This document shows, piece by piece, positions 1 to 8,401 of a DNA stretch of 64,000 nucleotides. The position numbers and the translations under genes are program-made. The notes under the pieces are model-generated. The model saw only the letters and a program-made list of their open reading frames with translations, ran no database searches and was not told the DNA's origin. Within the stretch, counting starts at the first letter, position 1. Every line of letters starts with the position of its first letter. The DNA is taken from positions 1-64,000 of the forward strand of contig JAISHE010000005.1 in assembly GCA_031262745.1 (NCBI GenBank), written 5' to 3'. This stretch comes from Culturomica sp. (GTDB lineage Bacteria > Bacteroidota > Bacteroidia > Bacteroidales > Marinifilaceae).

Positions 1-430
1 TCTAATATAAGTTCTGGTACATGTACTCAAAGTTCGGGTACATCTAATATAAGTTTTGGTACATGTACTCAAAGTTCGGGTACATCTAATATAAGTTCTG
101 GTACATGTACTCAAAGTTCAAGTACATCTAATATAAGTTTTGGTACATGTACTCAAAGTTCGGGTACATCTAATATAAGTTTTGGTACATGTACTCAAAG
201 TTCGGGTACATCTAATATAAGTTTTGGTACATGTACTCGAAGTTCGGGTACATCTAATATAAGTCGGGTACATGTACTCAAAGTTCCGGTACACCTAATT
301 AAAGTTCGAGTACATGTACTCAAAGTTCAAGTACATCTCCTAAAAGTTATATTACATGTGCTAAAAGTTCAAGTACATCTCCCAAAAGCTATATTACATC
401 TCCCAAAAGTTCAAACACATGTACCCAAAG
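1..430. repeat. 42-bp tandem repeat array made of paired 21-bp half-units
   Basis: About ten tandem units start at 1, 43, 85, 127, 169, 211, 253, 294, 336 and 378. Each 42-bp unit is two related 21-bp halves, one beginning TCTAATATAAGTT and the other TGTACTCAAAGTT; both end in GGTACA or a close variant. The junction makes the perfect palindrome GTACATGTAC once per unit. Units 1-6 are nearly identical, unit 7 is 41 bp, and units 8-10 decay progressively toward the gene ending at 449. The array starts at the window edge and probably continues left. It is not a CRISPR, since no unique spacers separate the copies. It lies downstream of the minus-strand HydG-like gene. Confidence 0.95.
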
Positions 431-448
431 GTTTAATAGGGCGGATAA

Positions 449-1948
449 TTAAATATAAAGGTCGCGTTCTCCGGCAGCAAGTCGATGGTAATAACTTAAG
501 AACGTAGGTAGCAATTGTTTTTCGGAGAAGAACGACGTTGCCTCAATCTCTTTTAGTTCTTTTTCAATTAAAGTTTCGCCTACTATACGAGTTTCCGGTG
601 AAGCATAGTCGTTTAAAAATTCACGGAAGGTGAGCACGGCATTGAGTTTACAGAATTTTCCTTCCGTGCCGCTTTCGAGAAGGTTCATAATCTTATCTCC
701 CGTGCGTCCGCAGCGATAACCGGCAGTGCAAAAGGATGTAATATATCCGTCGACGGCTAATTCTCTAACCACTTCGTCCAAACTTCTTTGGTCGCCGAGT
801 AGGAATTGAACCTTTTCTATGTTTTCTTCCTGTTTCTTTTGTTTGGAATAGGCACCGATACCGATTTTTGTGGATGCATCGGTTTGTGTGCAACCGTATC
901 CGATAATTTCACGTCTCAGTTCGGCATGTTCACGGGCTGTAACGATTAACCCCGTGTAGGGTACAGCCAAGCGCAGCACTGTTACTAACTTCTTAAAGTC
1001 GTCGTCATTTACTAAATAAGGTGAGTTTTGACTTATAAAACTTCCCGGAGCCGGTTGCATACGCGGAAACGAAATAGTGTGGGGACCAATACCGAATTGG
1101 CGTTCCAAATCATGAGCATGCTCAACGAGTCCCATCACTTCAAATCGCCAATCGTAGAGTCCGAACAAAGCACCGATAGCCACATCGTCAATTCCGGCAT
1201 CCATTGCCCTGTGCATGGCATAAAGCCGCCAGCGGTAGTTACCTTTAACCGTGTCGACAGGATGTAATTCGGCATACCGTCCTTTGTGGTAGGTTTCTTG
1301 AAACACTTGATATGTGCCCAAACCGGCGCGCCAAAGTTTTTTTAAGTCTTCAACGCACATAGGAGCAGCATTCACGTTAACGCGTCGAATGTTGTTGAAA
1401 CCGTTGCCGGAAGGAGTGGTGCATTTCACTGAATAAATCGTAGACATTGAATCTGCAATATAATCGGCATCACTGAGAGGATGCTCGCCGTAGACGGCAA
1501 TCAAACGCTTGTGTCCTTCGTTGATGACGGAAATTGTTTCATTTTTAATTTCTTCAGTTGAAAGCACATGACGCTTTTCTTCCTTGTTATCACATCGAAA
1601 ACCACAGTAACGACAGCTGTTAACACAAAGATTTGAACAATAAAGCGGAGCAAAGAAAACTATTCTATTATCATAAACCTTTTTCTTCACTTCGAGTGCC
1701 GTTTCTTTCATCTCTTTCCACAGTTCTTTATCTTTAACATTCAAAAGAACAGCTGTTTCCTGAGGTGATAAAAGTTTAATTTCCAATGACTTTTTTAAGA
1801 TGTCATGAACCAAAGCAGGATCGGGATTGGCTGACTTAGCTAAATTTTCCGATATAGACGTTTCATCTATGAAATCCTTACCGTTAATGAGATATTTATC
1901 TATTTCCGACTGTTTAATAACATGTCGGCTCCAATCTTTTGCATTCAT
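449..1948 (-). CDS. HydG/ThiH-family radical SAM enzyme, variant C-terminal cluster motif
   Basis: The 499-aa protein matches the HydG family (tyrosine lyase that makes CO and cyanide ligands of the [FeFe]-hydrogenase H-cluster) in length and order of conserved blocks. The radical SAM CX3CX2C motif is C108, C112, C115. The C-terminal auxiliary-cluster motif of HydG is CX2CX22C; here C407 and C433 are present, but the middle cysteine is G410, with an extra Cys at 413 (FCTAGYRCGRTG). It may therefore belong to a HydG-like clade with another role. The start was set at the ATG at 1948, 2 bp after the upstream stop; the frame extends to a TTG at 1975 inside that gene. No hydE, hydF or hydrogenase gene is in the window. 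Confidence 0.8.
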   Translation of the reverse strand: MNAKDWSRHVIKQSEIDKYLINGKDFIDETSISENLAKSANPDPALVHDILKKSLEIKLLSPQETAVLLNVKDKELWKEMKETALEVKKKVYDNRIVFFAPLYCSNLCVNSCRYCGFRCDNKEEKRHVLSTEEIKNETISVINEGHKRLIAVYGEHPLSDADYIADSMSTIYSVKCTTPSGNGFNNIRRVNVNAAPMCVEDLKKLWRAGLGTYQVFQETYHKGRYAELHPVDTVKGNYRWRLYAMHRAMDAGIDDVAIGALFGLYDWRFEVMGLVEHAHDLERQFGIGPHTISFPRMQPAPGSFISQNSPYLVNDDDFKKLVTVLRLAVPYTGLIVTAREHAELRREIIGYGCTQTDASTKIGIGAYSKQKKQEENIEKVQFLLGDQRSLDEVVRELAVDGYITSFCTAGYRCGRTGDKIMNLLESGTEGKFCKLNAVLTFREFLNDYASPETRIVGETLIEKELKEIEATSFFSEKQLLPTFLSYYHRLAAGERDLYI

Positions 1949-1950
1949 AA

Positions 1951-3783
1951 TTATAATTGCTGATTTAGTACCCAAGCATCTTTATAGTCGGGATATTTGT
2001 CTTTTATATATGCGATTGCCTGTTCCGCCTCTGCTTCGGTTTCAAAAGAAAGTGCAATCACTCTATACATTCCGTTCTCGTTTTTTTGGATTAAACTGCT
2101 GTCAAATCCTTCATTTTCGAGTTTCTTCAAGGTGCGTTTTGCATTAGACTTTTTATTGAAACTCCCCACAACTACATGGTAGTTCATAGATATTATGCGA
2201 GTTTCTTCCTTATATATTACTATCTCTTCTATTTTGCTGTTGTTTGCAGTTGAATCGAGTAAATTGTTGTGCGACTGCAAAGTGTCTTCGATAGGAGAAT
2301 TATCTTCTTTAGGCAGAGTTTCATTTAAAGTGTCCGCAACTTGTTTAACGGGAGTAACCATAGGTACCACCGGCAGTACTTCTTCTTCTTTAACTTTTTT
2401 TACTTTCTTGGTGTTGCCGAAAAGCAGGTTTACACCGAACCTAAGGCTTACCGCTTTGGCTGATGTATAGTTGGCAGCAAGTAAATTGTCGGTAGCCACA
2501 TAAAGTTGCAGCGGACCGGCTTTGGCTGTGATTCCTGCACCGACGTCGAAACTGCCGGGTAAAGAAACCGCCGGAGCCACCGAAAGGCTTACATTTCTTA
2601 ATAGTCGAGCATTCATTGAAGCCGTAAACGTAGGTAACAAACGCTGATTGACAAGAGATAGACGCAATAAACCGCCGGCGGTGAACGTTCTGTTTAAATC
2701 GTAGGATGCTCCCAAAAACAATTTGGAATTAAGCATGTGTGTATATGAACCGTTGCCGTCAACAAGTCGGAAACTGTTCTTCAAACTGTCGACCAAATCG
2801 TCGAAAACGTCGTCTAAACTTTTGTAGTCGGCATCTCCATTATCCAAACTGTTGGAAATGTCGGCACCTTTCCAATCAAATACAGCATCCTGACTGAAAT
2901 GGTAGTTACCTTTCCACCTTATAAATCCCAAGTCGACAACGCTCGCAAACAGGTTTATCTTCTCATTCAACTTATATTGTGCGCCTAAATCCACAGCGAA
3001 ACCCGGATTATCGGTGTTAAAATAATCGGAAACATTTTCACTGAAATCGGCATCGAAATCATCCCAATTCACATATTGATTGTCTTTCGTATAAGTGAAA
3101 GTAACCGGAGCCGTGATGCGCAGCTCTTGCTTGGAAGAGAGGCGCAAAGTGTAATCATCAACGGAAGATGCAATACTTATATCGGATTTCTTAACGTCAA
3201 TATTTGCAGTTCCCAACAAAAATTTAGCCCTACCGCCTACGGAAAGACGGTCGTTCACTTGCTTTGATAAGCCGAGAGCCACTTCTGTGTACGCACTCGA
3301 ATTGAGAGCGATGCCGCCGAAATCAAAGGTTTTACCGATATACGAAGCGTTGCCTTCTTTCAGAAATGTGAAAATACCTTTGTCCAAAGAAACCGCAAAA
3401 TCATTCTTTCCCGAAATATCTAATGTGAAATACCATTTGTTTATCTTCATTCCGTAAGCGAACAAGGAAGTTGCCGAATTTATATATGCCGTGTTATGCT
3501 TACGTAGTTTTTTATACATCTTATCAATGTCCACATAAAGCGAATCATTATCACCTTTGACTAAAATGTTGTCTATTGCAAAAGAGGTGTTCCAATAGTT
3601 GAGCGAGATACCACTCAATACCGGTAAACCTATCCAAACTTTGTATTCCGGTTGATAAGCAGGGTTCAAATTCACTCTCTGAGGAAGGTTGGGCAAGAAA
3701 TAAGCGGTGGCATCACCGCTTTGAGCCATAGTCGCTTGTATAATAGATAAACAAAATACGAACAGGTAAAAAATACGTTTCAT
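1951..3783 (-). CDS. DUF5723-type outer-membrane beta-barrel protein with C-terminal SPOR domain
   Basis: The 610-aa protein has a signal peptide (about residues 1-20, ending TMAQ). A long PorP-like/DUF5723 barrel region follows (about 25-450), with the typical early NLPQRVNLNPAY block. Then comes a low-complexity Pro/Glu/Thr/Asp linker (about 455-530) and a SPOR-like domain (about 532-608, from YHVVVGSFNKKSNA to DAWVL). SPOR domains bind denuded septal peptidoglycan, so the layout suggests a barrel tethered to the cell wall. It is followed by the HydG-like gene after 2 bp, so the two are probably co-transcribed, although the functions look unrelated. The barrel assignment rests on family resemblance; the SPOR call is stronger. 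Confidence 0.75.
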   Translation of the reverse strand: MKRIFYLFVFCLSIIQATMAQSGDATAYFLPNLPQRVNLNPAYQPEYKVWIGLPVLSGISLNYWNTSFAIDNILVKGDNDSLYVDIDKMYKKLRKHNTAYINSATSLFAYGMKINKWYFTLDISGKNDFAVSLDKGIFTFLKEGNASYIGKTFDFGGIALNSSAYTEVALGLSKQVNDRLSVGGRAKFLLGTANIDVKKSDISIASSVDDYTLRLSSKQELRITAPVTFTYTKDNQYVNWDDFDADFSENVSDYFNTDNPGFAVDLGAQYKLNEKINLFASVVDLGFIRWKGNYHFSQDAVFDWKGADISNSLDNGDADYKSLDDVFDDLVDSLKNSFRLVDGNGSYTHMLNSKLFLGASYDLNRTFTAGGLLRLSLVNQRLLPTFTASMNARLLRNVSLSVAPAVSLPGSFDVGAGITAKAGPLQLYVATDNLLAANYTSAKAVSLRFGVNLLFGNTKKVKKVKEEEVLPVVPMVTPVKQVADTLNETLPKEDNSPIEDTLQSHNNLLDSTANNSKIEEIVIYKEETRIISMNYHVVVGSFNKKSNAKRTLKKLENEGFDSSLIQKNENGMYRVIALSFETEAEAEQAIAYIKDKYPDYKDAWVLNQQL

Positions 3784-3809
3784 CTTACTTTTTGAGTTTT
3801 TGACAATAA

Positions 3810-3817
3810 CAAAAGTA
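3810..3817 (-). promoter_or_regulatory. Candidate -7 promoter element
   Basis: On the minus strand this reads TACTTTTG, fitting the Bacteroidetes -7 element TAnnTTTG, 26 bp upstream of the ATG at 3783. No good TTTG -33 element is seen at the proper distance. Confidence 0.35.
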
Positions 3818-3856
3818 AGCCAAAAAAATTAGAATTTGTGTTTCTATTTTAATTTT

Positions 3857-4735
3857 CTACAACTTTGAAAGGTTTTCTTGCAAATGTTGTAAACCGGTTC
3901 TTTCAAGCGGAGTGGAATCAAAAAGACGATGAAATTTCTCTTCATTCATATCTTTCCAATCTTGCTTACTCAGGTGAACAACTTCCGGAGTTATTTGAAA
4001 TTCCGGATGAGAATGTGTTTTTAAGTCGGCATTGCAGGGACAAACTTCCTGACAACGGTCGCAACCGAAAATGTTGCCGTTGAGATTATTAATAGCGGAA
4101 GATTGTCTTTTTTCTATTGTGTCGTAGGCAATACATTTCCGTGCATCAAGCATGTAAGGGGATAATGCCTCAGTGGGGCACGCATCTATGCAACGTTTGC
4201 AACTACCGCAAAGCACTTTATCGAAAGGTTCGTCATAGCTATCGAAGGCTTCGGGAGTTACAATCACTCCTATTAAAACGAAGGAGCCGAATGTTTTGCT
4301 TATAAACAGATTGTTTTTACCTATCCAACCTAAGCCGGCTCGTCTTGCCCATTCTTTTTCAAAAACAGGGGCGGAATCTACGAAGCATCTTCCTCCGACG
4401 AAATGTTTGAGCTGTTGCAGTTTGTTTTTTATTACTGCATGGTAGTCCTTACCGTAGGCATAACGGGCTATACGGGGAGAACCATCGGATTGACGATTAT
4501 CGGTATAATAATTCATTAGAGTAACCACTACCGACTGTGCATTCTCTACAAGCAAGGCGGGATTTTCACGTTTTTCAACGTTATTTTCCATGTAAGTCAT
4601 TTCACCGTTGCAACCTTGTGCCAACCACGATTCGAGGCTAAGTCGTCTTTCCGGTAGTGGCGTTACTTTGGCTATACCTACGGCATCGAAACCGAGCGTG
4701 GCAGCTTGTTGCTTAATGAAAGAGGATTGCAGCAT
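3857..4735 (-). CDS. queG: Epoxyqueuosine reductase
   Basis: This cobalamin-dependent iron-sulfur enzyme catalyses the last step of queuosine synthesis in tRNA, reducing epoxyqueuosine to queuosine. The 292-aa protein shows the DSAPV block with the likely catalytic Asp at 120. Two [4Fe-4S] ferredoxin-like cysteine sets are visible: C176, C179, C182, C186 (CGSCKRCIDACP) and C225, C228, C232 (CDRCQEVCP), plus C201. It is shorter than the E. coli enzyme (379 aa) because the C-terminal extension is absent. It starts 2 bp after the stop of the sufT-like gene and closes the M16/sufE/sufT-like/queG run, fitting a shared Fe-S theme. Confidence 0.93.
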   Translation of the reverse strand: MLQSSFIKQQAATLGFDAVGIAKVTPLPERRLSLESWLAQGCNGEMTYMENNVEKRENPALLVENAQSVVVTLMNYYTDNRQSDGSPRIARYAYGKDYHAVIKNKLQQLKHFVGGRCFVDSAPVFEKEWARRAGLGWIGKNNLFISKTFGSFVLIGVIVTPEAFDSYDEPFDKVLCGSCKRCIDACPTEALSPYMLDARKCIAYDTIEKRQSSAINNLNGNIFGCDRCQEVCPCNADLKTHSHPEFQITPEVVHLSKQDWKDMNEEKFHRLFDSTPLERTGLQHLQENLSKL

Positions 4736-4737
4736 GT

Positions 4738-5052
4738 TTAAACGTCGAAACCGAGTTCCAAACGGGCTATTTCGCTCATTTTGTCAATAGACCATGCGGG
4801 TTCAAACACCAAATTAACGGTAACTTCGTCAATGCCGTCAATTTCTTTAACCACGTCGTGAATATTTTGAACTATCTCATCCGCAATAGGGCAACCGGGT
4901 GCTGTGAGCGTCATGGTTATTAAAACTTCGGTAGGTTTCAAAAACTCTATGCCGTAGATTAATCCCAAATCCCACACGTTAACCGGAATTTCGGGATCGT
5001 GGACTGTTTGCAATTTTTCAATGATGATATTTTTTAATACTTCGTTTTCCAT
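4738..5052 (-). CDS. SufT-like/MIP18 (DUF59) iron-sulfur assembly factor
   Basis: This 104-aa protein is a single DUF59 domain. The hallmark blocks are DPEIPVNVWDLGLIY near the N-terminus and TAPGCP in the middle, the latter holding the conserved Cys, then an acidic helix and FEPAW near the end. Family members help Fe-S cluster assembly or carrier maturation; related domains occur as PaaD and SufT. Its position between sufE and queG (an Fe-S enzyme), with 4 bp to sufE and 2 bp to queG, supports an Fe-S role. The exact client is unknown. Confidence 0.88.
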   Translation of the reverse strand: MENEVLKNIIIEKLQTVHDPEIPVNVWDLGLIYGIEFLKPTEVLITMTLTAPGCPIADEIVQNIHDVVKEIDGIDEVTVNLVFEPAWSIDKMSEIARLELGFDV

Positions 5053-5056
5053 AACA

Positions 5057-5479
5057 TTATGATTTTACTTTGAATGCAAGGGCATATATTTTAATTTTCT
5101 TAATCATTGACAATAAACCGTTTGAACGGGTGGGGGAAAGATGTTGGTTGAGACCGATTGTTTCTATGAATTTTAAATCGGCATTTAGAATATCTTCCGG
5201 TTTTTCTCCGGAGAAAACTTTAATAAGTAAAGCGACAATACCTTTTGTTATGATTGCATCGCTATCGGCAGAGAAATATAGAAGTCCGTCCTTTTCTTCG
5301 GAATGCAGCCACACCCTTGATTGGCATCCAACAATCAGATTATCATCCGTTTTGTAGCGTTCATCCATAGGTGGCAATTCGTTACCTATTTCAATAAGAT
5401 AGGCGTATTTATCCATCCAATCATCGAAAGCCGCAAATTCTTCAATTATATCTTCTTCTTTTTCCTTAATTGTTTTCAT
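5057..5479 (-). CDS. sufE: SufE family cysteine-desulfurase partner
   Basis: SufE accepts sulfane sulfur from the cysteine desulfurase SufS and passes it to the SufB scaffold. The 140-aa protein carries the family signature VGCQSRVW with the acceptor Cys, and an N-terminal acidic helix followed by the WMDKYAYLIEIG block. The open frame extends 18 codons upstream, but that part overlaps the upstream M16 gene end and lacks similarity to the family, so the ATG at 5479 (MKTIKEKEED) was chosen; it lies 20 bp after that stop. No sufBCDS genes are in the window. Confidence 0.9.
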   Translation of the reverse strand: MKTIKEKEEDIIEEFAAFDDWMDKYAYLIEIGNELPPMDERYKTDDNLIVGCQSRVWLHSEEKDGLLYFSADSDAIITKGIVALLIKVFSGEKPEDILNADLKFIETIGLNQHLSPTRSNGLLSMIKKIKIYALAFKVKS

Positions 5480-5499
5480 CAATGTTCTGTCTTTATAAT

Positions 5500-6738
5500 T
5501 TATAACTTTCCCAAGTACATTAACGTGGAGCAATTTATCGGATTTAAAATCTCGGCAGCAAATCGTTTCAAATCCGCAATAGTGAACTGCTTGTAGATGT
5601 CAATCTCCGTATTTATTAATTCCACATTACCCATAGCCTCATATAGTGCGAGGTTGGCGGCTTTGTTTTGATAGTTTATTTCGGAATATTTACTGCGTGC
5701 TTCGGCTTTGTTGAGCACCTTTTCCAATTCCCTGTCGGTGATGGTTGCGTTTATGAAACTATCAATTTCGTTTAAAATGGCATTATCGGCTTCCTCCGGT
5801 GTTATACTTGGCGAAATCCTTCCGCTGAAAACGAATAATCCGGGATCGAAATCACCGGTAACGTATGCATCCAAAGAAGAGAAGATTTCCTTTTTTATAA
5901 GATTTTGGTAGAGCCGTGAAGAATTACCGTTGGAAAGAATATCGGATATAAGGTCGCAGGCATAGAAATCTTCGGATGTTCTTCCGCCGGTGTGATACAC
6001 TTTGTAGAGCGCATGTGCCGGCACATTATTATCCGTAAGTACCAATCGGCGTGCTTCGTTTTGTAGAGGTTCCGCCGGAATATTCTGAGCAATAGAATCG
6101 GTTGCAGGAATGTCATTGAACCATTTTTCTACTAATTCAAACGCTTGTTTTTCTTCAATATTACCGGTTAACACTACTACGGCATTATTGGGGGCGTAGA
6201 AACGTCGGAAGAAACTGCGAACATCATCCAAAGTGGCACGCTCTATATGTTCGGGGTCTTTACCGATTACGTTCCACTTGTACGGATGAACGTGATATGC
6301 GAGCGGTCGCAAATGTGTCCATACATCGCCATAGGGCGCATTAAGATAACGTTGTTTGAACTCCTCTACCACTACGTTTTTCTGAACGTTAAGCGATTGT
6401 TGTGAGAAAGCAAGTTGCATCATACGATCGCTTTCCAACCACAGGGCTGTTTCCAAATTTGCAGCGGGTAGAGTGGTGTAGTAATTTGTGTAGTCGAAAG
6501 TGGTGTAGGCATTGTTTTCGCCTCCTGCCATTTGCACTTCACGGTCGAAGTCGGGGATATTTACCGAACCACCGAACATCAAGTGTTCAAACAGGTGGGC
6601 AAAGCCGGTTTTATCTTCCGATTCGTTTCGGGAACCCACCTTATATAATGTGTTCACACAGACAAAAGGTGTGCTCTTATCTGTGTGAACTATTACCGTT
6701 AAACCGTTTTTAAGTGTACTACGGGAATATTGAATCAT
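5500..6738 (-). CDS. M16 family zinc peptidase
   Basis: The 412-aa protein has the inverted zinc motif HxxEH at H48, E51, H52 (HLFEHLMF) and a later Glu in VVVEEFKQR fitting the third ligand. The rest follows the two-domain pitrilysin layout of the active subunit, with the C-terminal half beginning around residue 210. There is no signal peptide, so it is probably cytoplasmic or works with a partner subunit. M16 peptidases of this size usually act as dimers with a second, often inactive, subunit; none is encoded next to it. It begins 15 bp after the MFS gene and is followed by sufE. Confidence 0.88.
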   Translation of the reverse strand: MIQYSRSTLKNGLTVIVHTDKSTPFVCVNTLYKVGSRNESEDKTGFAHLFEHLMFGGSVNIPDFDREVQMAGGENNAYTTFDYTNYYTTLPAANLETALWLESDRMMQLAFSQQSLNVQKNVVVEEFKQRYLNAPYGDVWTHLRPLAYHVHPYKWNVIGKDPEHIERATLDDVRSFFRRFYAPNNAVVVLTGNIEEKQAFELVEKWFNDIPATDSIAQNIPAEPLQNEARRLVLTDNNVPAHALYKVYHTGGRTSEDFYACDLISDILSNGNSSRLYQNLIKKEIFSSLDAYVTGDFDPGLFVFSGRISPSITPEEADNAILNEIDSFINATITDRELEKVLNKAEARSKYSEINYQNKAANLALYEAMGNVELINTEIDIYKQFTIADLKRFAAEILNPINCSTLMYLGKL

Positions 6739-6753
6739 ACTATTCCTTTACGA

Positions 6754-8145
6754 TTATTTCTCTATATTAGGTAATTCCAATCCGTAGTGATTTTTGCTGT
6801 CTTCGGCTTTCAACCATAAACCGAGTATGAATGCGAGGACGCCCAAACATGCGAATATCAACATAGGCACGGTGTAGTCGTACACTGCACCTTCTGCCAC
6901 TTTTTCGGGCGTAATGCCGGGATTGCTTGCGTCCAAAGCCCAACCGATGACGATAGGAAATAACCAAAGTCCGATGTTTTGAATCCAGAAGATAACTGCA
7001 TAAGCAGAACCCAGATAGCGGTTTTCAACGAGTTTGGGAACTGAGGGCCACAAGGCTGCGGGTACCAATGAGAACGATATGCCGAGTATTACGATTGCGG
7101 CGAATGCCACTAACTGAGTGAGGGGTGCGAATGCGAAAATCAAATGGCACACAATCATTAATATAGCTCCAAGTATAAGCATTGTTGCGCCTTTACCTTT
7201 GGTGTCGAGAAATCTGCCGAGAAATGGGGTGAGGATAGCTGCACCTACGGGAAACCACATGAAGATATTGGATGCTTGTTTGGGGTCAAGTCCGAGTCTG
7301 TTTTGCAACATATCCACAGCATATTTCTGGAACGGGAAAATAGCTGAGTAATATAGCACACAAAGGAAAGCCACGATGAGGAAAGGTCGACTTGTGATAA
7401 GTTTTCCTATATCCGATATGCGGAAAGGATCTTCTTTTTCTTCTTCCACTGCGCCGAGTTGTCGGTCGAGTTTGCGATCCATGAAGCTATATATAATAAA
7501 GGTAATCAAACCGATGCATAGAAGCAATGCACAAATCGCAACGGGACGCACGATTGTTGCGTCGGCACCTTCGATTAAACGCGGTGTCATAAAAAATACG
7601 GCTAATACTCCAAGTCGAGCTATTGCCATTTCAATTCCCATTGCCATAGCAAGTTCTTTGCCGGTGAACCATTTTACAATAGCTCTTGATACGGTGATAC
7701 CTGCCATCTCCGTACCGCAACCGAAGATCATGAAACCCAATGATGCGAGCTTGGCACTTGCGGGGAAAGATGTCCAAAACGAATTGAAGAACTCGTAGCC
7801 GATGCCACCATTGTTAAAGTATTCGGACAAACCGTAGAGTTTTATACCGGCACCGACTATCATCATTGATGCCGATAAGATACCTGTGAATCTTACTCCC
7901 ATTTTGTCAAGGATGATACCTGCGAAAATCAGGAAGAACACGAATACATTAAGGAAATATTCGGAACCTACTACGATGCCGAACACTTTGGAATCCCAGC
8001 CGAGAGTGGTTTCGAGCATCTGCTTCATAGGCGAAAGAATATCCACGAAAATGTAAGCAAAGAACATGGTTGAAGCAATGAGAACCAATGCTGTCCACCT
8101 TGCTGCGGACGAATCTTTAATCAGTTTGTTCATTTTTTCTGTCAT
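6754..8145 (-). CDS. Major facilitator superfamily transporter
   Basis: The 463-aa protein has about twelve hydrophobic segments with a charged central loop near residue 215 (DRKLDRQLGAVEEEKEDPF), the normal MFS 6+6 design. The substrate cannot be told from sequence. Large glycine-rich helices (GFMIFGCGTEMAG, FPVGAAILTPFLGRFLDTKGKG) fit a sugar-phosphate, oxalate/formate or nitrate-type MFS group. The start at 8145 (MTEKMNKL) could instead be the Met four codons later. It is preceded by a candidate promoter and heads the M16-sufE-sufT-like-queG run with a 15-bp gap, though its function need not be linked. Confidence 0.82.
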   Translation of the reverse strand: MTEKMNKLIKDSSAARWTALVLIASTMFFAYIFVDILSPMKQMLETTLGWDSKVFGIVVGSEYFLNVFVFFLIFAGIILDKMGVRFTGILSASMMIVGAGIKLYGLSEYFNNGGIGYEFFNSFWTSFPASAKLASLGFMIFGCGTEMAGITVSRAIVKWFTGKELAMAMGIEMAIARLGVLAVFFMTPRLIEGADATIVRPVAICALLLCIGLITFIIYSFMDRKLDRQLGAVEEEKEDPFRISDIGKLITSRPFLIVAFLCVLYYSAIFPFQKYAVDMLQNRLGLDPKQASNIFMWFPVGAAILTPFLGRFLDTKGKGATMLILGAILMIVCHLIFAFAPLTQLVAFAAIVILGISFSLVPAALWPSVPKLVENRYLGSAYAVIFWIQNIGLWLFPIVIGWALDASNPGITPEKVAEGAVYDYTVPMLIFACLGVLAFILGLWLKAEDSKNHYGLELPNIEK

Positions 8146-8179
8146 AACTTTTTTGATTTAGTGATTAAATAAGACGGTT

Positions 8180-8187
8180 CAAAAGTA
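8180..8187 (-). promoter_or_regulatory. Candidate -7 promoter element for the MFS gene
   Basis: The minus strand reads TACTTTTG here, matching TAnnTTTG, about 35 bp before the ATG at 8145. A clear TTTG -33 element is not seen. Confidence 0.4.
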
Positions 8188-8289
8188 CAAATTTTTTGCT
8201 ATCCTTGCTGTTTATAATATGAATTTCTATATGACGTTGCCTTAAAAGCAATTGAATTAAAATCTCAAAGAGTGAAGTTTATTGTCAAT

Positions 8290-8327
8290 AAAAAAAACGT
8301 GGAAATTCAATTTCTTGAACTCCCACG
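8290..8327 (-). terminator. Rho-independent terminator after sodB
   Basis: On the minus strand a 13-bp stem (with two G-T wobbles) closes a GAAA tetraloop and is followed by a run of eight T. The outer arms are CGTGG and CCACG. It lies about 75 bp after the sodB stop. Confidence 0.88.
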
Positions 8328-8401
8328 CAAATCAATTTATAATTTTTTTATCAAACACTCACGGAATAAGTGAAAACCTAATAGTTGAAAAATTAGCGTT
8401 T

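Noticed and set aside
1..430. CRISPR array
   Set aside because: All parts of each unit repeat; there are no unique spacers, and no cas genes are in the window.
1..507. Plus-strand open frame across the 42-bp repeats, giving 14-residue repeats such as SNISFGTCTQSSGT
   Set aside because: The 42-bp period is a multiple of three, so any stop-free frame repeats. Unit 7 is 41 bp and changes the frame, no start codon is seen in the window, and the tail runs antisense into the HydG-like gene.
1949..1975. Longer start (TTG) for the HydG-like protein
   Set aside because: It lies within the upstream gene and uses a rare start codon; the ATG at 1948 directly follows that gene's stop.
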